DNA of 11,177 bases from CALMFT01 sp041674565 (GCA_041674565.1 JBAYVQ010000022.1:1-11177), one strand, 5' to 3'. Shown: positions 1 to 7,148, counted from the stretch's first letter. Notes: generated from the letters alone by a model not told the origin. A program made the numbers and translations.

Positions 1-521
1 ATTAGTTTGAGATTGTTGTTATCTCAAAGCAGCACATCAGGATACATACCATAAATAAGTCTTGATTCTAATAGCGTTTTGCGCTCTATAGGAGTATAGG
101 AAGGCTTTAGTTCTTCTCGTGAAAAGGGATATAAATGAAAAAGATATTTTCTTCCTGTTAAAGGTTCAGAAATTTTGTTTGCCAATTCAAAAGAAGAGGA
201 TCATGTGGCAATAATCTGAAGCTCAGGCATTTCATCTATACACATTTTGAGCGTTAACCCGATATTCTCGATTCTTTGCGCCTCATCAATCACTATAAGC
301 TTGTATCAAGCAAATAATTCTTTCAATTTTTGTAGGCTCGGATTTGTTAGTTCTGACCTCACTATAGGATCATCACAATTGATATATTGAGTATTGTCAT
401 ATAATTTCATGATTTCTTTGACCAACGTAGTTTTACCTACTTGCCTAGGACCATATATTATTACAATCTTCTTTTTGAATAATGATTCTATAATCTGATC
501 TTTAATAATCCTTTTTATCAT
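1..521 (-). CDS. AAA-type ATPase (DUF4143 family), N-terminal part, runs off window
   Basis: The first 173 codons of a P-loop ATPase of the AAA/DUF4143 type; the 3' end lies beyond base 1. Walker A is GPRQVGKTT at residues 24-32. After residue 71 an in-frame TGA (Gly) leads into a Walker B segment, LIVIDEAQRIENIG, and then ATGSSSFELANKISEPLTGR, a sensor-type block typical of the family; the first Gly of TGSSS is another TGA codon. A third TGA follows GMYPDVLL near the window edge. In this family the ATPase core precedes a DUF4143 region with an endonuclease-like fold, which is not in view. The cellular role is generally unknown. The ATG at 521 is the first start upstream of the Walker A block. 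It sits 3 bp from a perfect inverted repeat that may control it. Identification of the family is firm; function is not. Confidence 0.85.
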
Positions 522-524
522 ATT

Positions 525-552
525 ACTTTTTATGAGTTAAATCATAAAAAGT
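525..552. repeat. Perfect 11-bp inverted repeat upstream of the AAA ATPase gene
   Basis: ACTTTTTATGA (525-535), a 6-nt spacer, then TCATAAAAAGT (542-552). The arms match perfectly. The repeat lies 3 bp before the ATPase start codon, and a third TTTTTATGA-like half occurs near 562-570. On the minus strand a CATAAA hexamer inside the right-hand part of the repeat would be 7 nt from the ATG, where a -10 element of a leaderless transcript would lie. An operator or an mRNA hairpin are both possible; nothing in the sequence decides. Confidence 0.6.
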
Positions 553-632
553 ATATATATTTTTATGATAGATGCAAGAATTTTCTTCCTCGTTCACTTT
601 ACAGCCAAAAGAATTATAAAAAAGTAATAAAG

Positions 633-776
633 CTATCTTAAGACTTTAATTACTCATCGGTTTCCATGCAAGGAGTAGAAAATATTTGAGTTACACCGAT
701 AACTTCCGACCCGCTCACTTCATATTCAGACCTGCTTACCAGTAGGTAAGTTATCAAAAATATAACCAAGAAACAT
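633..776 (-). pseudogene. Possible short transposase remnant (weak)
   Basis: With TGA as Gly this strand is open for 48 codons and ends at TAG (633-635). The product contains LPTGKQV, then RVGSYRCNSNIFYSL and RGVIKVLR. This spacing faintly recalls the central block of DDE transposases (L-x-G-x-x-V, then R-x-D-S-x-x-Y, then I-K-x-x-I-R). The catalytic Asp of that block would be Gly here and nothing else of a transposase is present. It may equally be a chance open frame. The 319-bp stretch 522-840 holds no other gene candidate that I can support; the rest is AT-rich, with two hairpin-forming repeats. Confidence 0.15.
698..755. repeat. Nested, mutually exclusive inverted repeats upstream of the gene at 841
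   Basis: GATAACTT (698-705) pairs perfectly with AAGTTATC (748-755). Inside that span CTTACC (735-740) pairs perfectly with GGTAAG (745-750) across a 4-nt AGTA loop. The two right arms share 748-750, so the two stems cannot both form fully. The structure lies about 90-140 bp before the start at 841 and could belong to its promoter or leader. No riboswitch class is recognised. Confidence 0.4.
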
Positions 777-840
777 CTCGCGAAGGGTGTTTTTTATACT
801 ATATATTGACATGGTACATCATATATTTATTGTAGGATCC

Positions 841-1779
841 ATGAAACAAGAGGTCAAAATAGACACCAAACAGCGATTAGCGATAGGGGGACTCGTCGTA
901 TTATCTTTTTTGGCGTTTGGAAAAGATATAGTGGAGTTATTCCAGAGACAAGGACACAAAGATGAACACGAGCTGATTTTGATATTATCACATGACAACT
1001 CTAGGGTGCAGATATTGTGAGATTCTATGGCAATAGCAAATGGATACATCAAGCTGGGGATTAATCCTCATTTTCGTCACATTGCATCATGAAATGAGTT
1101 ACTACAGGTACTACAACAAGAAAAGTACTTCTATCATGGACTATCTCTTTATGGTCATGGGTCTCCCTATCTTATAGAATCAGACAAAGACGATTCATCA
1201 TTTAGATATGACGCCGAAACCAACTCACTCAAAGAAGAAAGGCATAATAATGACATAACCTGAGGATTTTTGGAAAGGAATCAGGCTATTTTTAGAGCAT
1301 TTGCCGAGCAACATCTAGATCCCAATGCACAAATCACGCTCTTTAGTTGTCTAACAGGGAGTGACACTACTCATTACAAAAAACATAAGGTACCTGTGGT
1401 TCCCATAGCACAATCTATAGCAAATACTTTTGATAGAAACACATTAGCACCTGTACATAGCATAGCTATATCAGGCAGTTACAGCAAATGAGACACTATA
1501 TATCCTGTGTTTTACGCTGATTTTTTGGAAATATGATCAGCCGATCATGTCACATTTGATCCAGATGGGTTCGAGACTATCGTAATAGACTGATCTATAG
1601 AGGGCTGTTCAGCAAAAGGACCAATATATGGTAACGACGATATGTACGTCGTAGACAACCATGGTAAGCAAAAAAGCAACTTAGGAAAACACCAGGCGCG
1701 TGAGGGTAAAGCCACAAAAACTACCCCAGGATCATTCAGGTTGTTTAAACCTAAACACCAAAAAACAATATTGCAATAA
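841..1779 (+). CDS. Membrane-anchored protein with clan CD-like (caspase/DUF4347-like) His-Cys arrangement
   Basis: A 312-aa protein, open only with TGA as Gly (for example the codon at 1018-1020). Residues about 10-26 (RLAIGGLVVLSFLAFG) form one hydrophobic segment after a charged N-terminus, so a signal anchor is likely. A hydrophobic strand, ELILILSH, follows. Then come GLSLYGHGSP with His106 and AQITLFSCLTG with Cys170. A hydrophobic strand ending in HG and a second ending in S-C-x-x-G is the hallmark of clan CD peptidases and of the related DUF4347 domain. After the Cys, IAQSIANTFDRN and SIAISGSYS resemble the end of that fold. Peptidase activity is inferred, not shown. The C-terminal 80 residues are unrecognised. 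The start is uncertain: GTG 787 and ATG 811 are in frame; 841 was chosen because AGGA lies just before it and the anchor then sits at the N-terminus. The 173-aa gene follows 30 bp later. Confidence 0.55.
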
Positions 1780-1809
1780 TCAGATAAGTTTCTATGATTA
1801 GCTATACCA

Positions 1810-2331
1810 ATGAAGACAACACAGACCAATAAATTCATATTGTCAGACGATTACAGAGCACCAGAACTCGATCATAGTCGCGAACTAAAAACACAAGTAG
1901 ATAATTTGCGTATTCATCCTACTGTACTCAGGATAGCAATCTTTTTTCACAAGCTTAAAAAAGGTGGTGAAAAAGTACTAAAAGAGTTATTGATACGTGG
2001 ACTAGCGGTGCAAATATACTATGTATTCTACGACCTAGGACAGGGATACGGACTATCTGACAGAGTACAAGACACAAGAGCAAGAGAAAATATCAGATTA
2101 TTACTTCTTCACAATTTGCCAAAACACCTTGTTGTAACTGCTGTGGTGGGGCGAATACCTTTCCCAGGAACTACAGAAGCGCTGCGATCAGTTTTGTATA
2201 ATGACCCAAAACTCTGGAAATATTGGAATATGAAATTCCAGACCAGAGAAGACATACCCGTAGATATTGCTGTAGGGAAACTCAAGCAATATGGATATCA
2301 ACTAATGATCATACTCAATGCCGTAGCTTAA
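1810..2331 (+). CDS. Hypothetical protein, 173 aa
   Basis: I do not recognise this protein. It is a full open frame from ATG 1810 to TAA 2329-2331, 30 bp after the stop of the putative clan CD-like gene and in the same direction, so the two may be co-transcribed. No obvious Shine-Dalgarno precedes the start, and 1810 is the first ATG after the previous stop. The N-terminal 50 residues are polar. Residues about 38-75 are amphipathic and basic (VLRIAIFFHKLKKGGEKVLK). YDLGQGYGLSDRVQDTR is a glycine-rich polar segment, followed by hydrophobic stretches and an Arg/Lys/Trp-rich C-terminal third. There is no signal peptide or clear transmembrane helix. All its glycines are GGN codons, unlike its neighbours, which use TGA as well. 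It meets the nrtR-like gene tail to tail with a single base between the stops. Confidence 0.6.
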   Translation: MKTTQTNKFILSDDYRAPELDHSRELKTQVDNLRIHPTVLRIAIFFHKLKKGGEKVLKELLIRGLAVQIYYVFYDLGQGYGLSDRVQDTRARENIRLLLLHNLPKHLVVTAVVGRIPFPGTTEALRSVLYNDPKLWKYWNMKFQTREDIPVDIAVGKLKQYGYQLMIILNAVA

Positions 2332-2341
2332 CTTAAGCTAC
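2323..2341. repeat. 9-bp palindrome spanning both stop codons of a convergent gene pair
   Basis: GTAGCTTAA, one central C, TTAAGCTAC: a perfect inverted repeat. It contains the stop TAA of the plus-strand gene and the stop TAA of the minus-strand gene, so both proteins end Val-Ala-stop. A hairpin with a 7-bp stem and 5-nt loop would form in either transcript. No T tract follows, so a classical intrinsic terminator is doubtful. Confidence 0.5.
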
Positions 2342-2971
2342 AAACTTGTATAATGCAGCAGGTCTGTGAGCAACGTACTGCTCCTTATGTTTGGTTTTTT
2401 GTATCTTGAAACGAGATGTGATATATTTGATAAAGTTTCTTTTTTCAAACGTGCGACCATAAACCACCTCGCAGTACTGCTTCAAAAGGTCCAAGGTAAA
2501 TAGCTTGGGGAGAAAATACTTCACGATATCAGATCACTCTATGTCTTTTTGGAGTTGTTTATATGCTTGTTTCCGTACTATATCGTGATCGAAAGCCAAT
2601 GCTGGTATGTCTGTCAATGGCACAAACATAGCATTGAGCTGGGTTTGCCCAGACTGAGGGATGAGGTCATTATCACAAATAATGGTATAATATCCTATAC
2701 CTACCACTCTAGCCCTTGGGTCTCTATGTATATCAGCAAACACGGCAAACTGCTTCATATATTTGGGCACTAGACCCGTTTCTTTATAGAGCACCTTGTA
2801 AGCGGTCCCTTCCACAGTCATATCAGGATATACAATGCCTCAGGGCAAACACCAAGACCCAGTAAATGGCTCTGTTTTCCTCTGCACTAGTAGGATATGA
2901 AGTTGAAAATTCCTAATATTGAAAATAACCATGTCCGTTGCTAGAGACATCAGTGGAAGGTCTTTGGGCAT
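2333..2971 (-). CDS. nrtR: NrtR-type (Nudix-related) transcriptional regulator
   Basis: A 212-aa protein, complete only with TGA as Gly (residues 44 and 146). The N-terminal half is a Nudix fold: ATDMVIFNIRNFQLHILLVQ, EPFTGSWCLPGG, a Nudix-box position at 44-67, then FADIHRDPRARVVGIGYY, which matches NrtR proteins well. The box is degenerate: the catalytic REUXEE is K59-V-L-Y-K-E64, so hydrolysis is unlikely. That fits NrtR, where the domain senses ADP-ribose or related ligands. The C-terminal third (FTLDLLKQYCEVVYGR, KRNFIKY, HRPAALYKF) is the winged-helix DNA-binding domain of this family. NrtR homologues usually control NAD or sugar metabolism; no NAD gene is in view, and the divergent neighbour is a nucleotide-salvage fusion. 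The start at 2971 is the first ATG after an upstream TAA, with TATATT 8 nt before it. Confidence 0.85.
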
Positions 2972-3112
2972 ATAATTGGAATATATAAAATAATCAGATT
3001 ATCTTTTATTTTCAGTATATCTGTGAATACTTAGTGTACTAATATACAGTAATAATTGCAAATATGATTGCAAGATGTACGTATGGAGTGTATTTATCTT
3101 TTATTACACTTC
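2972..3112. promoter_or_regulatory. Divergent promoter region with inverted repeat TTAGT-GT-ACTAA
   Basis: This 141-bp AT-rich gap separates the NrtR-like regulator from the divergent MazG-APRT gene. TTAGT-GT-ACTAA at 3031-3042 is a perfect 5-bp inverted repeat, with an imperfect outer pair CTGT (3021-3024) and ACAG (3046-3049). TATATT (minus, 2980-2985) and TATGAT (plus, 3063-3068) are -10-like hexamers for the two genes. The position between a regulator and its divergent neighbour makes an operator plausible; the assignment is inference. Confidence 0.35.
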
Positions 3113-4087
3113 ATGAAAACACAGATCGAACAATTTCAAACATTGGAACACCAATTAGCACTTACCGATGACGCAGTTATCCATAAGGCCATGCAAGAGA
3201 CCCTGGAATTCGTGGAAGCAGTCCACAAACAAGATAAATGACAGATAATCTGAGAAGCAAAGGATGCTATCACTAACGTACTATCGGCTCATTATAGACT
3301 GAGTAATGAAACCTTGCAAGTAACATGAGCACACAAACAAAGTACTGCACTACAACTTGCTATCAGTATAGGAAAACGAAACGACACTGTGCAAAAATAC
3401 AGGAATATTTATTCAAGAAGCCCTGCTAGCAAACAGTCACTTACACAAGCTACCAACACAGTAGTAACAACTATTCTTGGTCTTACCAAAGATAACACGG
3501 GAACAACGCTAGACATAAAAACAGCGCTACAAGATCTCACGGACAAGTTTGGACAGCGTATCGATTCATACAGCAGCAAAATAGATATCAAGCAGTACAT
3601 TAGGGACGTACCAAACTTCCCCAAACCTGGTATCACCTTCAAGGATATAGCACCACTTCTACAAAATCCCAAAGCACTCCATCACACTATTCACCAACTC
3701 AGTACAAAAGTAAAAGATGCCGATGTGATTGTAGGCTTGGATGCGAGAGGGTTTATATTTGGCGCAGCGGTAGCACACTATTTGGGCAAACCGTTTATTA
3801 TGGTAAGAAAAAAGGGTAAGCTGCCTGGTAAGACAATAGAGGAGGGGTATGATCTAGAATATGGAAGCAGTACACAAGCTATCCAGCAAGACAGCATCCA
3901 AACAGGGCAACGCGTGGCGATTATTGATGATGTATTGGCCACTGGAGGAACAGCCGCAGCGGCATGCAAACTCATACAAAAAGTATGAGGCATACTACAG
4001 GGTTGTTACTTCGTGATAGAACTAGATCAACTTGGCGGCAGAGACTTGTTAGGTAAAGTAACTGCAAGCAGTATCGTACATTACTAG
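3113..4087 (+). CDS. apt: Fusion of a MazG-like domain with adenine phosphoribosyltransferase
   Basis: A 324-aa two-domain protein, continuous with TGA as Gly (for example residues 43 and 47, and the first Gly of KVGGILQG). The C-terminal half from about residue 158 is APRT: IRDVPNFPKPGITFKDIAPL, GLDARGFIFGAAVA, VRKKGKLPGKT, LEYGSS and the PRPP-binding loop AIIDDVLATGGTAAAA. APRT makes AMP from adenine and PRPP. The N-terminal 155 residues are helical and carry E29-T-L-E32, 15 residues, then E48-A-K-D51. This matches the EXXE(12-28)EXXD metal-binding signature of all-alpha NTP pyrophosphatases (MazG/HisE-like). APRTs are usually about 170-180 aa without such an extension, so the fusion is unusual. 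It may pair nucleotide hydrolysis with adenine salvage. ATG 3083 is an in-frame alternative start. It is divergent from the NrtR-like regulator, a possible controller. Confidence 0.85.
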
Positions 4088-4090
4088 CTA

Positions 4091-4118
4091 TTGACTTTAT
4101 CAATAAATAGTCTATACA
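4091..4118 (+). promoter_or_regulatory. Candidate promoter for the lanthipeptide-like operon
   Basis: TTGACT (4091-4096), a 16-nt spacer and TATACA (4113-4118) lie between the APRT stop and the small peptide gene. The -35 matches the consensus at five of six positions and the -10 at four of six. A start near 4125 would give a leader of about 24 nt before ATG 4149. No Shine-Dalgarno is seen close to that ATG. Confidence 0.35.
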
Positions 4119-4148
4119 GGATAGATATTTATTACTCATCATGATACT

Positions 4149-4322
4149 ATGATCCAAACAAGCAATAGTCCTGTGGAAACAGAAAACATCACTCCAGAAA
4201 TAAATCTCAATCAAACAGTATGATTTACTGAATTTGAGAACATATTCACCCCAAGAGAAATGCAAAACTGTCACTCAAATGCTGGCTCTAGCTCATGTAG
4301 TTGCACTGGTAATGGCTGGTAA
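4149..4322 (+). CDS. Putative lanthipeptide-like precursor peptide, 57 aa
   Basis: A small gene just upstream of a LanM-type dehydratase. The first 40 residues are polar and acidic-leaning (VETENITPEINLNQTV, then TEFENIF), as expected for a leader, and contain no Cys. The last 17 residues are CHSNAGSSSCSCTGNGW, with Cys at 41, 50 and 52, Ser at 43, 47-49 and 51, and Thr53. Cys together with Ser/Thr is the substrate set for lanthionine formation. There is no Gly-Gly or Gly-Ala cleavage motif at the leader/core border; residue 25 is Gly encoded by TGA, so the gene reads through only in code 25. It ends at TAA, 18 bp before the dehydratase gene, so one operon is likely. The precursor role is inferred from neighbourhood and composition; I know of no family match. 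Confidence 0.6.
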
Positions 4323-4340
4323 TTTGGTTTAAAGTAAGCT

Positions 4341-5558
4341 ATGACAAGGAAACATATCTACGCTATACTACAAGATTTTTTGCTGAAAACGTATCACTAC
4401 GATCGATTACCCAAACACCTAAATTTCATTATCAAAGATATCCTCAAGAAAACAAGCCACGTTATCGTATCAGATTACTATAGATCCTGATATGAGGGCG
4501 GGTTTTTTGATTTTATTTGTGATTCATTAGCAACTCAAACAAACCCTTTTGTGTCATGAACGATTATCACTATTCTTGATACTTTTATAGAGATGATCAA
4601 TTATTATGAAGGGAAGCTGGGGTATAAGGTAATACAAATTATAGGAGATCTGCACGACATCAAACATACTAAACTCCTGTGTATCAAAAATAACCAGAAA
4701 ATATTAGTGTATAATGGTGAGTACAACAGTGAATCCACCATAACATCCATCCTCACCAAACACGACTCATCGCTACAGCACTACTTTCCTACGTTCCATG
4801 TACAATGATCGATAGTAGAAAGGGAATTTATAGAGTACGAACTCAATACCACCAACAAGAATCACATCAAACAGTACTACAGCAACTTAGGTTATATATT
4901 GAGTTATTTTGTATTTTTACGCGGGGTAGATATGCACTATGACAACGTGTGCTGTAATATTCCCTATCCTTGTTTTTTTGATATCGAGACACTATTTTCA
5001 CAAACCCTGACATACGAAGACATGTACCAGTGATCATTTTCTATCAATTTCACCTCCATTTTGTATGACGATACCGTGGGAGAGTGAAACCACAGTGTGC
5101 TTTTCGGGCCATTATTTAAGTGAGTAACTCTCTATTATCCTTTCATTGTATTTCGCAATAGTAAGCCAGCAATCAAGCGAAAAAAATATTTCAACAAAGA
5201 AAACCATTCGTTACCACTACTAGACAACAAGCCAGTCAACTTATTTGATTATAGTGATGATATCATAACCTGATATGAAAAGGGATGTAAGAAACTATTC
5301 GCGATAGGACCAAGCATTATTCAGGATTTCCAGCAAAGTAAACATATATACAAGAGAACCTTGCTTCATAAGACAAGTTTTTATGAAGGTCTACAAAGAT
5401 ATTTGGGATACAAGTCACATGAACCAAGTAGTCACCAAGAGATAAACTCATCAAGGATGCACCCACATATATCGTATGCGAGACAAACGAGAAAGCAATA
5501 TGATACATCTTACATGAATTACAGCGCTGATCTGTGCCTATTTTCTACAGTAACATAA
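4341..5558 (+). CDS. Stand-alone LanM-type (DUF4135) lanthipeptide dehydratase, in-frame part
   Basis: A divergent class II lanthipeptide dehydratase domain; such enzymes phosphorylate Ser/Thr of a precursor and eliminate phosphate. Seen in order: D103-L-H105 (the D-x-H motif), LVYN-G-E at 122-127 where LanM has LVYKPR, so the kinase Lys is Asn125; EFIEYEL, YYSNLGYILSYFVFLRG, D197-M-H199-Y-D-N202 and D214-I-E-T-L-F, matching D-x-H-x-x-N and the metal Asp with exact spacing; and R339-x5-T345-x-x-Y348, the elimination motif. LanM is about 1000 aa with a C-terminal LanC cyclase; this protein has about 150 fewer N-terminal residues and no cyclase. Several TGA codons read as Gly. ATG 4341 follows TAA directly. 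The frame ends at TAA 5556-5558, but homology moves to the -1 frame near 5423-5445 (see the 5432-5743 entry). Peptide-modifying role is inferred from homology and the adjacent precursor. Confidence 0.7.
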
Positions 5559-5743
5559 ACAATAGCACAGTTATAGATAAAGATGGGGTGGTGGTTGGAC
5601 ATACACCTATAAGCAGTCTAGAGAAAACATTTGTATCGGAAAATCGACAACAAAGATTAATGGATAATAAACCCAGGATAGTCTGAGAAATAGAGAATAT
5701 GAGACGCAAAAAAATACCAAAATATATTAGAAACACATTATAG
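5432..5743 (+). pseudogene. C-terminal continuation of the LanM-like dehydratase in the -1 frame
   Basis: This frame is open from after TAG 5429-5431 to TAG 5741-5743 and has no ATG until near its end, so it is not a gene of its own. It encodes SPRDKLIKDAPTYIVC, then ILHELQRGSVPIFYSN, which resembles the E-L-x-x-L-x-x-G-D-I-P-Y-F block near the end of LanM dehydratase domains, followed by a basic helical tail (GEIENMRRKKIPKYI). The frame 0 reading of the same stretch (HQEINSSRMHPHISY) does not resemble LanM. Joined across the break the enzyme would be about 467 aa. The direct repeat ACCAAG at 5423-5428 and 5434-5439, 11 bp apart, frames an insert whose removal restores frame as SHEPRDKLIKD. 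It may be a mutation, an assembly error or a programmed shift. Confidence 0.6.
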
Positions 5744-5744
5744 T

Positions 5745-7061
5745 CTACCTTTCTTCTTTTTCTTTTGTTCCTCTAAACTCTATCCTTATTGGCACGCCCT
5801 CAAAACCAAAGTTTTTCCTTAAGACATTTTCCAACCATCTCGTAAGAGAAAAATTGAGTTTTGTAACATTGTTAACGAAACACACAAAAGTAGGACAATG
5901 AGCTTCTACTTGGGTGAGATATCTGATCTTGCATATCTTGTTTTTGGGAAATTTGGCAGGGGATATAGTCTGGGCTTGAAGCACAGCTGTATTCAGGTTA
6001 TTGGTGCTTATTTTTTGATTTCTTAATGTATGAAGTTTTTTGACAGCCCTCATGAGGCCATCAAGGTTTTTGCCATCTTGAGCGGAGATAAACACCACTG
6101 GAATCCAACGAGCAAACTCCATAATTTCTGGGATTCACTTTTTGAGTCTCTCGATAGCAGCTACAGTCAGTTCATCTATTTTGTTTACCGCAATAACAAT
6201 AGGCAAACCCATACTAATAAGCTCACCAACCAGATGCATATCTTGTTTTGCAATATCTTCGGTCCCATCTCGCATCAATACGGTAATAGGCTTGTAGTAC
6301 TCTAGCATTTTCAATGTCTTACTTAGAGCTATTTTTTCAAGCCCATGGATCTTAGATTGTCTCCTGATACCAGCTGTATCTACTAGTTTGAATACTGTCT
6401 GACCATAGGATACCTGTGAAGTGATATAGTCCAAGGTTGTCCCTGGAGTCTCAGATACTTTACTGACCGTCTCTTTTACAAAGGTATTGAGTAGTGTGGA
6501 CTTACCAACATTTGGTCTACCCACAAAAGACACAATCAATTCGTGCTTAGATTGTACTTTCTTGTAAGAATGAGTAGTCACAATCATATACAACATCTCC
6601 TCCAATTCTTCAAGATTAGAGCCGTTTTTGGCAGAAACCATAACAATAGAACTAAGTCCCAATGACCAATATTCCGCTTTTGCTACCTCTTGCTCCTCAT
6701 CTCTCATCCACTTATCCGCTTTGTTGACAACCAAAGTAGTAACATCTTCCTTGCCGTATTTTCTTACCAATCTAACGATTTCTTGTTCTTTGGGACTAAT
6801 GCCAGTCTTGTGGTCTATTACAAACAACAAATGATCACAAGTCTCAACCAATTTTTGGATATAGGTCAGTTCTTCATTGAAATTATCCAAACCAGGAGAG
6901 TCACTAACAGATATCATAATACCTCCTAAGTCCACTGGCTCTGTGACAAAATCTCTGGTAGTACCAGCTATATCAGTAACAATAGACCTTTGAGATCTAA
7001 TTAGTCTATTAAACAAGGTGGATTTACCAACATTGGTAGCACCTATCAGTCATACCTTCAT
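5745..7061 (-). CDS. der: Ribosome assembly GTPase Der (EngA)
   Basis: A 438-aa tandem GTPase, full length for Der, which acts in maturation of the large ribosomal subunit. Domain 1 has G1 GATNVGKS (7-14), G3 as DSPG (54-57, where DTAG or DTGG is usual), NKAD (113-116) and SAKNG. Domain 2 has GRPNVGKS (181-188), TPGTT, DTAG (228-231), NKID (293-296) and SAQDGKNL. The C-terminal KH-like domain ends VPIRIEFRGTKEKEER. In-frame TGA encodes Gly4, inside the first beta strand, and a Gly at about residue 309 (LKKGIPEIM). ATG 7061 gives the correct N-terminus MKVGLIG; TATAAA lies 9 nt before it. The gene follows rnhA in the same direction with an 87-bp gap. Its TAG stop is one base from the TAG of the dehydratase continuation on the other strand. 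Confidence 0.95.
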
Positions 7062-7148
7062 ACACAATAATTTATAATCTGAAATAATTGACAAAATCCA
7101 ATATACATTTATTGATACTATAGTTATTATAGCAATGACATCAATATC

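Noticed and set aside
801..830. TTGACA near 807-812 with TATATT as a promoter for the gene at 841
   Set aside because: The spacer is about 10 nt, and the elements overlap possible upstream start codons.
1018..1020. TGA codons in many genes as premature stops or pseudogenes
   Set aside because: They fall on conserved glycines in essential genes across the whole window, so they are sense codons.
819..1052. Minus-strand open frame opposite the clan CD-like gene
   Set aside because: Shadow of the plus-strand gene; Cys/Ser-rich low-quality sequence with no motif, and it ends at TGA, which is not a stop here.
2961..3049. The 3031-3042 repeat as a proven NrtR box
   Set aside because: The described NrtR site pattern could not be matched with confidence; kept only as an inverted repeat of unknown function.
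3409..3993. Minus-strand open frames opposite the APRT gene
   Set aside because: Shadows of the MazG-APRT fusion, whose domains are clear on the plus strand.
4149..4322. The small peptide as an ordinary metal-binding or metallothionein-like protein
   Set aside because: Only three Cys, all in a Ser-rich tail, and the adjacent gene is a LanM-type enzyme; a modified peptide precursor fits better, though this is not proven.
5361..5558. A separate small gene at the end of the dehydratase
   Set aside because: It is the same frame as the dehydratase from 4341, joined through TGA glycine codons.
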